Shown here one piece after another: positions 62,696-64,000 of a DNA stretch of 64,000 nt; position 1 is the stretch's first letter; each line of letters begins with the position of its first letter. The position numbers and the translations under genes are program-made. Under the pieces are notes generated by a model that searched no databases, had not been told where the DNA came from, and saw only the letters and a program-made list of their open reading frames with translations. The DNA is from Serinus canaria (taxonomy: Eukaryota; Chordata; Aves; Passeriformes; Fringillidae), in NCBI RefSeq assembly GCF_022539315.1, contig NC_066321.1, forward strand, positions 5,085,324 to 5,149,323, in the 5' to 3' direction.

Positions 62696-63034
62696 GACGA
62701 AGAAGAAGACGAAGAAGAAGAAGAAGAAGAAGAAGAAGAAGACGAAGAAGAAGACGAAGAAGAAGAAGAAGAAGAAGAAGAAGACGAAGAAGAAGAAGAA
62801 GAAGAAGAAGAAGACGAAGAAGACGAAGACGAAGAAGACGAAGACGAAGACGAAGAAGACGAAGACGAAGAAGACGAAGACGAAGAAGACGAAGACGAAG
62901 AAGACGAAGAAGACGAAGAAGAAGAAGACGAAGAAGACGAAGAAGAAGAAGAAGACGAAGAAGAAGAAGAAGACGACGAAGAAGAAGAAGAAGACGAAGA
63001 AGACGAAGAAGAAGACGAAGAAGAAGACGAAGAG
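62696..63034 (+). repeat. GAA/GAC trinucleotide tract, 113 units
   Basis: 339 bp in perfect three-base phase: 85 GAR units (GAA, with a final GAG) and 28 GAC units, with no indel. The longest pure GAA run is ten units. From 62813 to 62902 the order becomes regular, built on a 15-bp GACGAAGACGAAGAA unit. All six frames are open (Glu/Asp, Lys/Thr, Arg; and on the other strand Ser, Leu/Arg, Phe/Val), which explains several 200-300-codon frames that are not genes. Every GAC is followed by G, giving 28 CpGs. Confidence 0.97.
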
Positions 63035-63122
63035 GGGAGGGGAGGGGAGGGGAGGAGAGGAGGAGAAGGAGAAGGAGAGAAGGAGAGAAGGAGAGAAGGA
63101 GAGAAGGAGAAGGAGAAGAGAA
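63034..63122 (+). repeat. G-quadruplex motif and purine-only tract
   Basis: 63034-63052 is GGGGAGGGGAGGGGAGGGG, four G4 runs with single-A loops, an ideal quadruplex motif. Purine-only sequence then continues to about 63123 as GGAGAA and GGAGAGAA units. Confidence 0.93.
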
Positions 63123-64000
63123 AATATGTGGGACAGCCACTTCCAGGGCTGGTTCTGGTCTGCTTCCAGTCCAAACTTTCCTCCTGCTGAGGAGCTGCAG
63201 AAAGGACTGGGACAACCAGAGGACACAGCCAGCCCATGCCAACAGAGAGGGGATTGCCCTGGGGGCACAGTGAGTTTATTTCTTGTCACTGCACCTGGCA
63301 GGTGTTTTCAGTCAGATGGAAAAAAAAAAAAGCAAAGAAAAAATGGACAGAGGAGAGTTTTATCAAGTGAAATGTGTAAATTCAGACTTGCAAAAAAAGA
63401 AACTTTATAGTGAAGACATCTTTTCCCTCTGAAGGATCCTGTCCTTTTGGAAAGTGTGTGTACAGGCAGGGTCATGCTCTCTGTGTCACCTGTGAATAAC
63501 AAATCTCTCTGCCTAGAAAGCCACCCCAGGGGACAGCCTCATGTTAAGGGTATTCCTCACTGGAAGCAGAAGGAAATAAAGGATTGTACAGCTCCCTGCT
63601 GGCTGGAGTGCCAAAGGAAACTGCTAGCCACACTTTTTGAGAAGCAGCACATGAAACTCCCCTCTCCTTTCCTTCCTGGGGGGACCCAGGTGGAAGGATG
63701 CTTCTACCTGACCTTCAGAAAATATGTGAGGGATGGGATTCATCTCTCAACACTCGTCAGTATCCCAGGCCTTCTGTGGCCACTCCAGCCCCCTACACTG
63801 GCTCTGGAGCCTGAGCCTTTCACACTTGGAGCCAAGTGTCAAGCAGCCCCGTCTCTGTGTGCTTGCATTTCTGTTATCCTTCAGTTCCACCCTGACACTC
63901 AGCCCTGCCCCTGAAGAAAAGGGCAAAGATTGCTGCTCTCAGTACTCTTCCTCCAGCCTTCCTCCCCCCTCTGCTGGTGCCCCAGGCTGCTCATCCTCCC
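63123..64000. other. non-coding stretch, no gene seen
   Basis: GC-richer unique sequence. The plus-strand frame 63447-63914 (155 codons, starting MESVCTGRVMLSVSPVNNKS) is the longest outside repeats here but has no recognisable domain or splice context. The window ends within similar DNA. Confidence 0.45.

Noticed and set aside
62267..63410. Frames of 198-307 codons on both strands with Glu/Asp, Lys/Thr, Arg, Ser or Leu runs
   Set aside because: They are open only because the GAA/GAC tract lacks stops in all six frames; the non-repeat parts show no domain or splice support.

Overview
This window is almost certainly nuclear DNA from a bird, and probably a songbird. The bird call rests on at least five truncated 3' ends of CR1 LINEs, several still carrying the family's ATTCTATG-type terminal octamer (or its reverse complement), in an AT-leaning, CpG-poor background with few interspersed repeats. 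The songbird call rests on a 524-bp solo LTR at 37906-38429 that resembles, from memory, zebra-finch-type endogenous retrovirus LTRs. No bacterial-style gene organisation, rRNA, tRNA or CRISPR was seen.

No protein-coding gene can be called with confidence. The open frames are short, lack recognisable domains, or lie in tandem repeats that are open in many frames. The window is best read as a gene-poor intergenic or long-intron segment. Three places deserve testing as exons. The first is 5846-6042 (+), flanked by a good acceptor and donor. The second is a cluster of strong minus-strand splice-like signals at 39581-41904. The third is 53415-53623 (+), an ATG-led frame running into a consensus donor. 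The minus-strand cluster cannot be joined into one open frame, so it is either a decayed gene or chance.

Layout. 1-10 kb: a CR1 fragment whose internal 58-bp piece has been amplified into a nine-copy minisatellite (1696-2219), a short AT repeat, and the first exon candidate. 10-12 kb: two plus-strand CR1 tails on either side of an AT-rich block with small tandem duplications. 12-34 kb: mostly unique sequence with one longer minus-strand CR1, a 46-bp and a 40-bp tandem duplication, homopolymers, and a stretch at 30.8-31.3 kb that looks like a conserved regulatory element. 34-43 kb: a CR1 tail, the solo LTR, the minus-strand exon-like cluster, a local CpG enrichment (41.58-42.18 kb) and a perfect homeodomain-dimer palindrome (42895-42913). 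43-55 kb: mostly unique sequence, one clear CR1 and one doubtful CR1. 55-64 kb: long simple-sequence blocks, namely a TAAAA-rich block, a 510-bp AT-only-like block with a perfect 28-bp palindrome, and a 339-bp GAA/GAC trinucleotide tract running into a G-quadruplex motif and purine-rich DNA.

The best observations are repeat-biology ones: birth of a minisatellite inside a CR1, the GAA/GAC tract that keeps 28 CpG sites, and the cruciform-prone AT block. I found no evidence of a new multi-gene system.
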